Assembly (NCBI GenBank): GCA_029717555.1
Contig: JAMDHS010000038.1
Coordinates: 62,001-126,000 of the forward strand
Origin: Peribolospora baueri
Taxonomy: Eukaryota; Basidiomycota; Peribolosporomycetes; Peribolosporales; Peribolosporaceae
Length of the DNA stretch: 64,000 bases
Direction of reading: 5' to 3'
Position 1 is the first letter of the stretch. Each line of letters opens with the position of its first letter. The position numbers and the translations under genes are program-made. Shown here piece after piece: positions 1 through 13,866 of this stretch. The notes under the pieces were generated by a model. That model worked only from the letters and a program-made list of their open reading frames with translations, was not told the DNA's origin and ran no database searches.

Positions 1-972
1 GAGGGGGCGGCGGAAACGCAAGAGTTCGTCAAGCCGCCGAGGAGGAGAGGAAAAGCCAGAAGACGGCATAAACAGATCTCCGGAGCGGGACACGGCCGCA
101 GAGGATTACAGAATCGACATGATATCCCTCTATTTTGCGGACGCCGAATACTTCCCGCTCTCGATGCCACGCATGTTCGGTCACCTCCCCTTGCCGTTCA
201 AACCGCCCCAGCCTCAACTCAGGTCGGAGAAGACAGTCCAACGCTTTTCAGGCGGACAAGCCCATGGCGGAACGACGATGGCGGAGACGACGGCCGCATT
301 TCCATACAACGTGTCTTTCAAAGCCGCTGATTGGGTCGAGCAACGTCTTCCGGAAGATGACCAGGGATATGACATCGTTCTCGGGTGCGCATCAAGCATC
401 TGGCCGCTGCCTTTGACTCGGCCGGTCTGCTTGGTATCCGTGGCTTGCTGATATCCTTGCTGACCTTACATCCTTCACGCTCTCTCCCCCACCTGTCACC
501 AGCCTTTCGCTCACCAAATGGATTCATCTCAATGGACTGGACCAGGGCCTGAAGAGATTTTTCCAGTGCGTTTTCAACGTGCTCAGACCGGGCGGGTTGT
601 TCATCTTGGAGAGGCAGGAGTGGGCCAGTTATGGACAGGCAAGAAGGATTAGTGCAGTGAGTTTGACGGTGAAGAGCAAAGGATGAACGCGCGTACGCAC
701 GGGTAATTTACATTGCCGATCCTTTCACACTCGGCCCTCAGGATCTTCGCCGGAACTACGACCGCCTCGAACTACGCCCGGACGACTTCGATCGTACATT
801 GATCGACGAAGTCGGCTTCTCGGGTTGGGAAAGATTGGGCACTATACCGGGAAGAGGTGGGTTCAGCGGTAGAGACGTCTGTCTGTGGCTCATGACGGTC
901 GCGTCTGACGTATGGCTTCCGTTTGGCTTTGGCTTGCCCAGGCTTTCGTCGCCCACTAGACGTCTTCATTAA
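1..972 (+). CDS. RNA 5'-phosphate methyltransferase, MePCE/Bin3 family (3' part)
   Basis: This is the C-terminal part of a Bin3/MePCE-type SAM-dependent methyltransferase, the family that caps the 5' gamma-phosphate of small nuclear RNAs (7SK in animals, U6 in fission yeast). Exons read <1..384, 503..656 and 742..972, in frame from base 2, giving about 255 residues. Joining the exons gives the family core: GYDIVLG runs into LSLTKWIHLN, followed by LRPGGLFILE and EWASYGQARR. The last exon has LRPDDFDR and VGFSGWERLG, the usual C-terminal Bin3 block. The first 90 visible residues are a basic and Ser-rich linker, common as an insertion in this family. The SAM-binding GxG motif must lie upstream of the window. 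Splice sites are GT-AG (GTGCGC donor for intron 1, GTGAGT for intron 2). Family assignment is strong; the RNA substrate is inferred. Confidence 0.85.
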
Positions 973-1671
973 AGGTGCTGAGAAGAATTAAATTGGCCTA
1001 GCTATTCTCCGAGCCAGTGGGCGACACTGCCGTTCGGATGATCCACCATGGCTTTGTCGATCGAAATGATGGACACGGGGGCTGCTCATAGACGGGAATT
1101 TGAGGTGCAGGGTCCGATGAATGGAGACAGTGAAGGTTCGCACCCCTTCTCCTCCACCGGCACCCTTGCCAGCCGAACCGCCATCCGCCTCCGCGATGGG
1201 AGCGCGCGCCATCGCTATAAACAGATTCGAGTACAAATGCAGCAGGGTAGTACGGACTTTAGACATTGTTCTGTTGCGCTCCAGACGCCGTGCGGAGCGC
1301 GATCGTGGTCTTTCGGTTGGGACGGTACCTCGAGCACCACGCGAGTACTGCCCGGATCTTCGTCGGCACGTATGCTTACCTTATCCGCCCCGCTTCGCAG
1401 TGCGCAGCGCGCTGTTCAACAATACGATGCGATGGCGAAGCGATGCGATGGTCCCGTCCGCCTCTCAGTCTCGAACAAAGCTTTCTAAGGCGGGGAAGAC
1501 ATCTGTGCACGGAAGGCCCATGAGACGTCATTGACCACGTAGACGAGACCTTCCTTCACGCTCACGAAGTCACATTATCAACTCCATCGACCATGTGACT
1601 GCTTATCTGGTAATGCGAGTCCGTGCACGTGATACCACTTCTAGGTTCATAGTCGTCGAGGTTTGGCTCGA
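973..1671. other. intergenic stretch, no supported gene
   Basis: About 700 bp between the Bin3-type gene and the acetyltransferase gene. Overlapping plus-strand open frames of 85-146 codons exist (for example 1048-1488) but show no recognisable motif and overlap each other in different frames. A weak TATA-like CTATAAAC lies near 1215. It probably holds the 3' end of one transcript and the promoter of the next. Confidence 0.4.
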
Positions 1672-2772
1672 ATGACGCAGCACCTTCAACCTTTAACCTG
1701 CCTAGAGAACGACGACAACGACGACGGTCACGGCAACAAGAGCGAAATCAGACCAATGACGCCCTACCAAGCCCTTCTTGCCCGCGTCCCTTCTGCAAAG
1801 CTTGACCCCGTCACCGGCGAGCCTCATCTCCCCATCCTCTTCCCTCCCCGACAAGCCTCAGCAGGGCGCATTGAGGCTGACGCCATGGAGAGAGGGCGAT
1901 GGTGTTGGTGAGCGGACGGTAGAAAGAAGGCCTTCTGGACGCCATGGCGGACGGCGACGCTGACCGACAGTCCTTCGTCCTTCGTCCTTTCTCCTAGCCA
2001 GCCGTCATGAACGATGAAAGGATCTATCTCAACCTCGCCAATGTTCCATATCCGTGAGTTTGGTCATATGATTTTATCTTCTTATGACTCCTGTCGCCGT
2101 CGACTCGGGCTTGGGCTCCGACTCGGCTTGGCTTAGGCTTAGCGACGGCCACTACTGAACCTCCCTGCACCGCGTCTCCTCCTAATATTCACCCGTCACG
2201 TTCGACTGCTAGGTATACGGAAGAGCATGCAAAGCAATGGACGACGGCGCGACTGAGTCAGGACGCCCATTCGCTTCGTCTTCTCTCCGACCCGGCCGCC
2301 TCTGCGGCGGACCTGGTGCGCATCGCCGGTTGTCCCTTTTCGGTCGTGCGGGAGGTACGCTACCGAGACGGGGACGGCAGCGCCGACGAGCGTGGGGGCG
2401 AGGGTGAGGAGAACGCCGGCACAACGGAAGGGAGCGCTATCCTCGGCCACATGGGCATCCAACGTGACGACCCCGCCCACGCGCCCGGAGGGTTCTTAGC
2501 CACGCACGGCCAACTGTCCGGTGGCGTACCGTCAGCGTCGTCGATCGTATGGAGCGTCGGCGATGCTCCATCCTTCGCACCACAACCGCGGCATCATGAC
2601 CGCCGTCCTCCAGACCCTCCTTCGCGCGTACATCGTTCCCATCATGAGCGTGCGCAGGGTCAGAGCCACCGCGCTGGTCGACAATTGGCCAGGCCGGAGG
2701 ATGTTTGTTGAAAGCAAGGGCGGTGGGGAGAAGGATATTTGGATCTTTGAGTGGGATGGAGAGGAAGCATGA
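1672..2772 (+). CDS. GNAT-family N-acetyltransferase, frame broken twice
   Basis: The pieces read as a RimJ/RimL-like GNAT acetyltransferase, which moves an acetyl group from acetyl-CoA to an amine. Segments: from ATG 1672 (or the in-frame ATG 1756) to 1907, then 2002..2053, then 2213..2772. Across the first splice the frame reads RLTPWREGDGVAVMNDERIY, then LANVPYPYTEEHAKQW, the N-terminal GNAT motif. Later comes HPSHHNRGIMTAVLQTLL, the acetyl-CoA-binding loop and helix, then RATALVDNWPGRRMF. Two reading-frame changes are needed: one at the C run 1846-1849 before RLTPW, and one near 2562-2566 between SIVWSVGD and LHPSHH. Each is explained by one surplus base, and neither site leaves room for an intron. 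The gene is therefore a recent pseudogene or carries sequence errors. The substrate cannot be inferred. Confidence 0.6.
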
Positions 2773-3652
2773 ACAATCGACGAGGATGACGGCGAGGACA
2801 GGGACGCATCTCTATCTTGGTATACCTTTTTCCAGCGGCAAAGCGAGTATGAGTCGCAAGGAGGGGAGCGTACTTTAGACGCTCCGTAAGCTATCTAGGA
2901 ACATGCGCATCGAGAAGCTCCCGGAGTTCAAGAAGGGGTCGCTAAAGCTGAGGTGGTCATTTGTGGTATTGGCATAGCCCCTTCTCATCGCGGCCGCCTC
3001 GAACACTCGAAACTGTTCGATGATTTTTTTTCATAGCAGGGCTAACTCATCGCCACCTTTTCGTCTCTCTCTGTAGATTAACAGCATGACGGGTCCACAT
3101 TCTTCATTGAAGACACTTCCAAACTCTTCTGGAAGAACACTTTAACGTGAGGGAGAGGCCGCCACTGCACCTGCAACCTCGCCATTTGTTATCATACCTT
3201 ACACGCCTCTGAAAGACATCGAGAGTTGACTTTCGGATTGCATCGGCAAGGGCCATCCCACTGCGAGCGGCGACTCCACAGCCGCGGGCGAGGAAAAGAG
3301 AGAAAGAGGAGGGAGAATCGGTCCAATGCCGAGGAGGTATATTCTACACACGAGGGGATGGAGACAGCGCCATTGGGCTTGCTGTCGCGCGACATCAAGG
3401 ATGGGGGCATGAGAGGATGGACTCTGGATTCTGATCAAACGTTGTGATATGAGAAGAGCGGAGCAGAAGTGCCTCAGTCGGAGTCGTGAGGCTCTAAATG
3501 AGAGTCGAGCGCCCATGTCCGTGTGAACTGCTCGAGACGCGAGCCGGGAAATTCTTTTTTCGCGGGCACGCATTATGGGAGGGGAACAACCGAATCTGTA
3601 AATGGATAGAGCGGGAAGTCCTCCGCTTCTATGCTCTCGCTCCCAGCTCAGA
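2773..3652. other. convergent spacer, no supported gene
   Basis: About 880 bp between the tails of the acetyltransferase gene (+) and the SAPS gene (-). It contains only short frames without recognisable motifs, for example a 24-codon frame starting at the ATG near 2902. It presumably holds two 3' UTRs. Confidence 0.4.
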
Positions 3653-6600
3653 TCACTCCGTTCCCTCAGACTGGGACATCTGCACGTCCGCGTTGTCCGC
3701 TTCGAGTTGACCTTGCGGCGCAGCCACCAACCCGGTTTGCTCGGCGGCGATCGCGATCGCGATCTCATCCAGCGGCGCCGTCACCTCGCTGCCGTCTTCG
3801 AGCTTCTTCCTCAATCCGAACGGCGTCACCTCCGTCTCTGGCGACACCCCCGGTCCGAGAGGGGCCTCAGGAGAAGCGGAGGCCGCCGAGATGAGGTCGG
3901 AGCTTCCGGAGAGGCTCCCGCGTCGGCGTGGCGTAGACGAACCGCCAATGGCTACAGTATCCTGGCCTCCAGCCGAGCCCGAACTGGAGCTGCGACTGCG
4001 CGTACGCGGCGGCGAGCCCGTGAGCGCGCTGCCTCCCTGCCCATCTCGCTGCTGTCGAATGGATGACGGGTCGAACAGGTCGAAGTGCGGCGCCGAAGGG
4101 CTCGATGATCCTTGCCAGCTGGGCGACACCGGCGACGTACTTGCCGTCGGCGTCCTGGCACCATCATCGTCCGGCCTAAAGGCAGAGTCTCCGAAGGAAT
4201 CATCGAACGAGTCGTCGAACGAGGCACCCTGTTGAAAGTCGGCGTTCCAGTCTGCTGAAGATCCGAAATGAAACGTCGCCACCCAACTTCTCGTCAGGGT
4301 CCCACCCTTGCAGCTCTCATTCGAAATCAAATTCATCCATGCTCACCTGTAGTGAGCTTGCCCCTAGACACAGAGCTCGTTGGCGGCGCGAACGGGTCTT
4401 TAACCGAGGCAGACGCGGTCGACGTCGAAGGTGCCGAAGGAAACCCGAAGGCGTCAGAACTTGAAAACGGGCCGAAGGCGTCATCTTCCCTTGAGGCATC
4501 GCTGGTTCCCATCCCGGACTCAAAGTCTCCAAAGTCGTCGTCTTGAGAAGGACTGAACTCGTCCTGATGTGACCGAGGGGACACCGTAGAGGTACGGTGT
4601 CAGAAAAGTTCAGAACATTCGCCAAAGCGATTCGAGCGACTCACATCGAAGGAGGAGCTGCCGTCTCCTCTGTAGGACCGCCGAGTCGTGCCGAATATGC
4701 GATTATCCGTCATCCAACCAGCCGCGTCATCCTCGTCATCATCCTCGTCCGAGCTGCCAAACTTGTCCGGCAAGTCGCTGGAGATTTGCTGCGAGAGGTA
4801 GCGCGCAAACTGGCCGCCGCCGACAACATCCGAGTTGAGGCCTGCAGCGGCAGTGGCAGGGCTGAAGGCGGAGCTGAAGCCGGGCGCTTCTTCGGACAAG
4901 GCGAGGCCCAGACGGAGTTTGCGCGCCCCGAAATCGTCGTCGTCGTCAGCCACATCCACTTCTACGTCCAGGCTGTTGTTTCCAACGTTCGTGGCTGGCC
5001 GGCCGCCACCTAATGGGTGGGAGTCCTTTTCCCTGCTCTCACGCAGCGAGCCTTCAACTAACGCCGTCCAAGCAGCTTCGTCCACGGCACCTTCGCTGGT
5101 AAGTTGCACGTACAGCTGCGGATAATGGTCGAAGAGCTTGACGATCTCGTCGGCAATGAGATAGACGTGGCCCATGAAGCCTAATCGAATAGGCTTCGGT
5201 TGTCCCTCCGATTCTGCATTACGTCGATCTGCTTCCAAAATCCGAGAAATGAGACGTCCGGATCGGAAGACGGCGCCAACGAGAGCCTTGTTAAGGTTGG
5301 GAGTCGTTGCAACCGAAGCAGATGAGGTGACCGCGCTGGACTGCGGTGGGGAAGAGGACGCAACGTCTTCCATGGGTGCGTGGAAGACCTGTTGCAGGAC
5401 GTCGTACACGACGTTGTGGAGAAAATTGTTCCATGGGAAAGAAAAGAACAAGTCCTGCGTCGAGGTAGAGCAGAAACCAGAACGCAGGAAATCGGGGGAG
5501 TTCAGCTTCGGCTTCCCTGGCGCAAAGACCACTGACACCGTCCGAAAACAAGGAGCCGAGTGAAAAACTTCGTCGACACTCACGATGATACCTTCGATCA
5601 CCTCTTCTCTCAGGAAACTCTTTTTCAAAACGTGGCCGGGAATGTTCGGAATTGGAGAGCCAGTGCTGTTGATCGCGTGCAAAGTCTTGGTACCCTCACC
5701 AAACGGTCCTTCAGCCGATTCAGGAAAGAGATGCTCGCCCTTTGGCTCGACTGCTGGTGCCTCTGAAAGCGGCGCGGCTTGTTGTCCCGCAAGGTCGTCC
5801 GCAGCGGCAACGTCTAGGCCCTCGTCCTCCTCCATCGACCCCGCACTGATGCTGCTCGCCTCACGCGCATGTCGGCCACGGCGCCGTCGCGGAGCCTCAT
5901 CAGCATCGAAAACCGACTCTGAAGGTGGACTGGTTGAGCGGGCGCCGTCAGGAAGGGTGAAGTCGCCTGAAGTGGTAACGGCACTCTCCGGCTCGGCCGA
6001 CGGAACCAGGTCGCCTGTTTTGGGTGCTTCCTGAAAGTTGGGCTCGTCGTTCCCGGCGCTGCCTTGAAGAAGTCGGCCGAGCTTCTGGAGGCCATCCAAG
6101 CCTCCAAGCAGAGTCCCGTCGGGAGCGTACTCTGGTCCGACGTCGAACGGACGGTTGAAAGGGCCCATGTTAGAGCAGTGGAGTAACTCAGCGTACAGCT
6201 CGGCGATGCGGTATCGTTCCGTCGTCAGAGGAGTGACCATGCCCAACGGGGTCGATTGAGGGGAACGCTGTCACCAGGACGAGGTGCCGAACAAAGAGTT
6301 ATTTGATGTTGGCAGCAAAAAACATTCATAGGATAATGAGTCACAGGATGGACAAACTCACCCCGCTTCTCGGCTCTTTGATGCGAGCCTGCAGGTCACC
6401 CATCTTCGACCCGAGGATTTGGAGGACAAAGGTGAGGTTGACGATGCCCAAGCGCCGGGTGACTTCCTCCATAGCTTTCTCCATGGCGTCTTTCTCCGCA
6501 CTCTCCGCCTCATCCACCGCGCCCGTATCCTCGCGCCGGCCCACCTCCTCGTCCGACGACCCTGCCTCGATCTCGATGGCAGAAGTGGGCGGCGAGGAAG

Positions 6601-8942
6601 ACGCCAGAGACGCACACGAGTCTTTGACCGTCGCATCGCTCGCGTCAGACGCGAACGAGTCCTCTCTCCGATCCCATCGGCCTGCCGCTTCCTCCCGAGC
6701 CTTGGCCAGCTCCTCCTGCTTCCTTTGCTCCTTCTCGCGCTCCTTCTCCTCCCTCCTCTCCCTCTGCACCTCGACCAATCTGCCGCGGAGAGTGTGAAAG
6801 AGATACTGTTCGAAGAAGTCGGCGTTGTTCTTCCGGATGAGCTCGACGAGCACGCCGATCGCCGTAGTGAGGCTGCTCAACCGACTAGCCGGCGTGGGCG
6901 GAGAGGTAATGGGCAGTTGCGGAGGCGGAGGGATGGTCCCAGAGGGGGAAGGGAAACTGGAGAGACCGAAGCTGTGGGATGGAGGAGCGGTCCGGCTAGG
7001 AGCACCGGAAGGAGGCGTGGAACCGGAGATTTGGGCAGACGGTGAAGGAAGGGGCATTCCTTCTGAGGCGGGAGAGTCGCGCGGATTTAGAGGTAATGGC
7101 ATCGTCTCTCCTTCTTCCTCCTCCACGACGCCAGGCTTGTCCTCCACACTCAGAGCGCCTTGCCTCGCTCCATCATCCCTCGAGCTAAGCGAGAGTGTGG
7201 GCGTGCGCGGAGTGGGCGGAGGCACTTCGCTGCTAAAGCGGCCCACGCCTATCGACGCACCCATCCTCAAAGACCTTCCGTCAGTGCCGCCTATCCCACC
7301 ATCTTCGGTATTGTTCTCCTCTCCGGTCTTCGGCTCCAAGTTCGTGGCATCCAGACTGTCCCTAACGTCCGCCTCCGCGTCACATCCGTCGTGGCTTTCG
7401 AGCATCCAACGGACCAACGACTTGACGCTCTCCTCAGAGACCAGCTCTCTAGCGAGACGATTGTTCAAGTAGGCACGGCCTAATCCCAGTGGCGGTTCGT
7501 TTTCCCCTCCGGCCGGTCCGCCTCCACTGTTCCCGCTGCCGGCCATGAAGGCTCCCGGACCTCCACTGGGATCGGCCGATCCAAACGCGGCCGCCGCCTC
7601 AACCCCTGCTGTATTGCCGCCATCGCTACCGCCGAAGGGGTTGGACACGCCACCGGAATTAGCGCTGCCCGACCCGGAGCTGAGCGAGGAAGGCGAGGGC
7701 GCGGAAAAGGCGATGATAGCCCTGAGGAGGTCCGAGACGGCGTTGTGAAGGTCGGGCGAGTAAGAGGGCGATAGCAAGGCGATAGTCCGTGGGATTAGAC
7801 GCTCCCGCGTGAGCCACTGTCCCGTAAGGATGAAATCAGCCATGTCGGTAGGGGGCGGACGTCGGTAGAAAGAAGAGTAAGCTCGCTTTCGCTTCGAGAT
7901 ACGACTTCTCTTCACGACCTTTGCGAGGCTACTCACGTCCACAACGCCGGAGATACTCGGCTGCTCCTCGCACTGGACAATCCGGTAAAGCATGTCCGCC
8001 ACCGCGGGAGCTTCCAGATGCGCGACGAGGCGCTCGACGATCCTAGGCCGGGAGCGTATAAAGTTCATCATCTGCACGCAAGAAAAGACACAGATTCGCA
8101 AGGTGAGCTTTGGTCGATGGGCGGACAGAAGAACGGCGTTTGTTTCAACTTGTACCTCTGGAAGAGGACGATGGTACGCACGTCGTTTCCTTTCCGATCA
8201 AGAAAGCTGCTGTTGACCCTTGTCCAGAGCCCGATGGTGGTGGCCGCGTTGGGATTTTCTCGGAGCCCCTCGCCCTCGCTGTCGGAACCCGAAGAGAGAC
8301 CGGCCGGACCGGGCTCAAGGCCCAAAGCGCTGGGTTCTATGAGCTCCCCCTCTCCTTCCGTCTGTTCCGTATCAGAAGATCCGGAAGATGTCTCCGAAAG
8401 AGGCGGGAGGTGACAGAGAGGGAGAACGGCGTCCCAGAACGGTCCGAGGAGGTGCTGCGTCGTGGACGGTGAGCTGAAGATGGCTTCAACGATGGCCCAA
8501 AGGTCGGAGGTAAGGATTTCGGCGGCGTAGTAAGGGTATCTAACAGAAGAGGGAAGAACGACGAGTGGACAAAAAAGAGCTCATGTTCAGCTCGAATAGC
8601 CGTGCTCCAAACGTCTGCATGATGCAACGACATTTTCTCCGCCTTTCCGGTCGTCGGCTACCCCGTCGATGCATTAAGGAAGAGCTGGTGGACTCACTTG
8701 TAAATCCTCTTTTCCCTTTCTTCTCCCTCCCTTTCCCTCCACCCTGTCTCTCCAACAACCATCTCAAGGAGTCTCTTGAGCGTCTTCTCCCTCGTGAGGT
8801 AATCGACGAGCCTCGAGTTCTGTATCTTGAGCTCGGACAGCAAATCGTCCTCATCGAGGAGTTCCTCGAGCATGAAGCCGTCCGGCCCTCGGTCGAGGAG
8901 GTTGTCGAGAGAGTGTGAAACGGAGGCGAAACGCCAAAACAT
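3653..8942 (-). CDS. SAPS-family Sit4/PP6 phosphatase regulatory subunit
   Basis: Regulatory subunit that partners the Sit4/PP6-type Ser/Thr phosphatase (Sap4/Sap155/Sap185/Sap190 in yeast, PP6R in animals). Exons, in transcript order: 8942..8698, 8539..8182, 8071..7937, 7816..6362, 6267..5584, 5454..4645, 4563..4347, 4254..3653; these sum to 1501 residues. The N-terminus has the SAPS start FWRFASVSHSLDNLLD and LEELLDEDDLL. Joined exons give FLDRKGNDMMNFIRSRP, RIVERLVAHLEAPAV and GVVD-WLTRERLIP, then YAELLHCSNM and, near residue 960, the hallmark FPWNNFLHNVVYD. The C-terminal third is acidic and Ser-rich (DDDFGDFES), as in other SAPS proteins. The intron 7936..7817 is 120 nt, stop-free and in frame, but splicing it restores the conserved GVVDWL. 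The gene is divergent from TAF13. Assignment is firm. Confidence 0.92.
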
Positions 8943-9480
8943 TTTCGGACAGCGAAGGCGTCGGGGTCGGTGCCGCCGGCTTGAGGGAAAGAGAGGAGGG
9001 ACAAGAGGGGGGTGTGGGAGGGCTGGAGAAGACCCAGAAAGTCGAAGCGAACAAGACTAGAAGCGGGGGAGACGCAACGCCTCGCTTGCCAAAAAGCCGT
9101 GCAAAGGGCGATTCGATGGAAGGGGAGAAGAAGAAGGAGGAAGTTGGGGAGAATCAAGCTAAGGAGGGCAGAGCACGAAGGGAGGAAGAACACGACGAGC
9201 TCGAATCCATCGTCCGTCCTGTCTGTCCGTCTGCTTGCGAGTCTGACCGGGTCGTCCGTCCGCCTGTCTTGTATGTGCCGGAACGTAGAACGGAGGCGGT
9301 GGAGGGCGGTGGAGGTTGAGAAGCAATGAAGAGACTTGGCTCTTTTCTCTGTCTCCTCGTTCTCCGTCTTCTCGGCTCGATGTGAAGTGACAGACGACGT
9401 CGCAGGTTGCGTGCTGCGGCAACCGTGCGTCCAACCCAAGTCGGCGACTCCCACAGCCATCCTTTCGCCGGCAGTCCACC
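8943..9480. promoter_or_regulatory. shared divergent promoter, SAPS gene / TAF13
   Basis: 538 bp separate the two start codons, so both promoters must lie here. The stretch is strongly purine/pyrimidine-skewed and has no clear TATA box. Frames inside it have no recognisable product. Confidence 0.5.
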
Positions 9481-10162
9481 ATGGCGTCTCAACACCCACT
9501 ACAGCAACCACAGCAGCCGCCACGCCCATACCAGCCTCAGCCTCAGCATCAGCATCAGCTTCAGCTTCAGCATCAGCAGCACCATCCCGCTCAGCCCTAT
9601 GTGCCGCCACAGTACCCCCAAGCGGCGCCGAGGGGCAGGCGGCCGTTCCAGCGGAGAGGACTGTTTGCGAGGGACCGTGAGTCGTTTTGTTTCGCATCGG
9701 TTGGGCCCCCTTTGTTGACGTCCGTCTCGTGCCGGTTTCCCTTGTTGATGTCCGTCGCAGTGAGGGGACTGATGTACGCCTTTGGAGACGACCCCAACCC
9801 GGCGCCGGACACGGTCAACCTGCTCGAGGAAATGGTGGTCGACTACATCACCGAGCTGGTGCGTGCACCCACCCGATCCCTATCCGTCCATTTGCTTCAG
9901 CCCCGGGCAGCGATTGATTTAGAGCGTGGGTGAGAGGGACTGACGGTCTGATCCGCCTTGGCAGTGCCTCCAAGCTCAACGCTCCTCGCATGGCCGCTCG
10001 CGGATCAAGGTGGACGACCTAAAGTTTGCTCTGCGCAAGGACTCCAAGAAGCTGGCAAGGGTGGAGGAGCTACTGTACATGCAGCAGGACATCAAGCGGG
10101 CCAGGGCGCAGTTCGAGCCGGGCGTGGGCGAGCCGGCCGCCGGCGCCGGTAGCGGTTCTTGA
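9481..10162 (+). CDS. TAF13: TFIID subunit TAF13
   Basis: Small histone-fold subunit of TFIID that pairs with TAF11 in RNA polymerase II pre-initiation complexes. Exons 9481..9676, 9761..9858 and 9965..10162 give 163 residues. The joined sequence has RGLFARDLRGLMYAFGDD, LLEEMVVDYITEL and then RIKVDDLKFALRKDSKK, the histone-fold helices, ending with ARVEELLYMQQDIKRARAQF. Introns are GT-AG (84 and 106 nt). The N-terminal 55 residues are a Pro/Gln/His-rich run built from CAG/CAT/CCT-type codons (bases 9520-9595), which is not conserved in the family and may vary in length. The start is the ATG at 9481, the first in the open frame. Confidence 0.93.
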
Positions 10163-11626
10163 ACGCGACGCTTGTACCTCGCTCGTTGTCGGCACTTGTG
10201 CTCTTGCGTATATGCGCATGTACGATACGGTGGCGTGTTGTTCGGGATGTACCCATATGGTTTCAATGCTAGTTTGTATAAAACGTCCGCAAGGGCTGTC
10301 GAGCGGCCTGCTATTGTACAAGTACATATCCCCAATAGCGGTCGCGACGAAGGCGTTCACATGTACGCTCGACAGCTCGACTCGCGCATTTGAGGACTGC
10401 AGGAAAGAAAAGATATGTCCGAGGACACTCAGGCCCCGCCGTCAAAGAGCCGCATGTAAGCGACCCTCGAGCGGGGTATAGTTATCGTCCTCGCCACTCG
10501 GAAGCGAATGGCTGGGTCCTTCTTCGACACTACGTCCCATCTCACGCCACCATGGTCGCAGCGCGGATTCTATCTAACGTGTCGGAGCAGATGCGAGAAT
10601 GAAGAAAGCAAAGAAAATTTGCGTTGGAGCTTCGATCTTCATTATACAGACTTACAGCAAGCACTGAGTAAAGACGTGATGAAAGGGGTCAGCTAGTCAA
10701 AGGGAAGCTAGCTGTGTGCCTTGCCAGTCCCCGTCGCTGAACAAACGAGAGCTCACCTGATTGGTAATACAGATCTATGGCCAGGGTATCTCATGCGGAG
10801 CTAAACAAGAAAGAAGAACTCTAAGGGCCGCGCGGTCGCAAGTCCGCCCATAGTCAAGCGGCGGGCACGTCTCTGCGGATTGACCATGGACGAGGGCGGC
10901 GGTGAACGTCAGCGATGTCGCAGCAGCAGAGATACATGACGGACGATATAGTTCTAGGCATCCACCACCGACTCACCTATGCTCTGGCAAGACGACCTCC
11001 CCGGTGACCGCGTCCACTTTTACGAGACGAGTGACCTCCACAGCCGGTCGTCCTGGACAGCTGTGCGACGTGGGATCAAAGCGAGATGAAGAATGAGTCG
11101 TCTACGTCTTGGACGAGGTCCAAAGTTGCGGAGAAGAAAGCGAGCGCAATGCCGAGGACTGGACGTACACCTGAAAGAAGCGCGGCACGGGGTAGCAGAC
11201 GACATCGTGCGTGCGCAGACGACACGAAAACTGGGTTATCTCGGAGAGCCTACATGGACCCGCCGGCTGTCGTCGCCCGTGCTCCTGCTTCTGCCTCTGC
11301 TTCTGTTCACCATCTTTCGACGAGAGTGGAGACGGGGGAGAGGGCATGATTGCAAGGCAGGGCTAGGATGGAAGGCAAAACGGTATACGCATGAGGCGAC
11401 TCAAGAGGGAAAGGGGACCTTATTGTCAACGCAATTCCCACGAGCCGCCGTGCATGCGCACGTGGGCGTCGGCGAGTGGAGGCCGATTCCAGGGTTCAGG
11501 TCAATCAAGTACTTCTTCTCTTCTTCCCTCCCTTTGTCCTCCTCTCCTTCTTCCCCCATCTCACTCCTAACCCCCCCACCTCACTTCTTCCCCCTTTTCT
11601 CGTCATCCCCCACTCTCCCCTTCACA
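10163..11626. other. TAF13-SAH1 interval; possible minus-strand exon, unresolved
   Basis: 1.46 kb with no gene I can complete. On the minus strand, about 11055-10978 reads VEVTRLVKVDAVTGEVVLPE with third-position G/C preference and runs directly into a GTGAGT donor; another GTGAGC donor follows an open stretch at about 10805-10755. These could be exons of a small spliced gene, but I could not join them into a full frame. The last 130 bp before SAH1 are a C/T-rich tract (11510-11620), a typical strong fungal core promoter, and would serve SAH1. Confidence 0.35.

Positions 11627-13866
<2,240 letters not shown>

Noticed and set aside
1048-1534. Two overlapping plus-strand frames of 137-146 codons as a gene
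   Set aside because: They overlap in different frames, have no motif, and fit chance open frames in GC-rich DNA.
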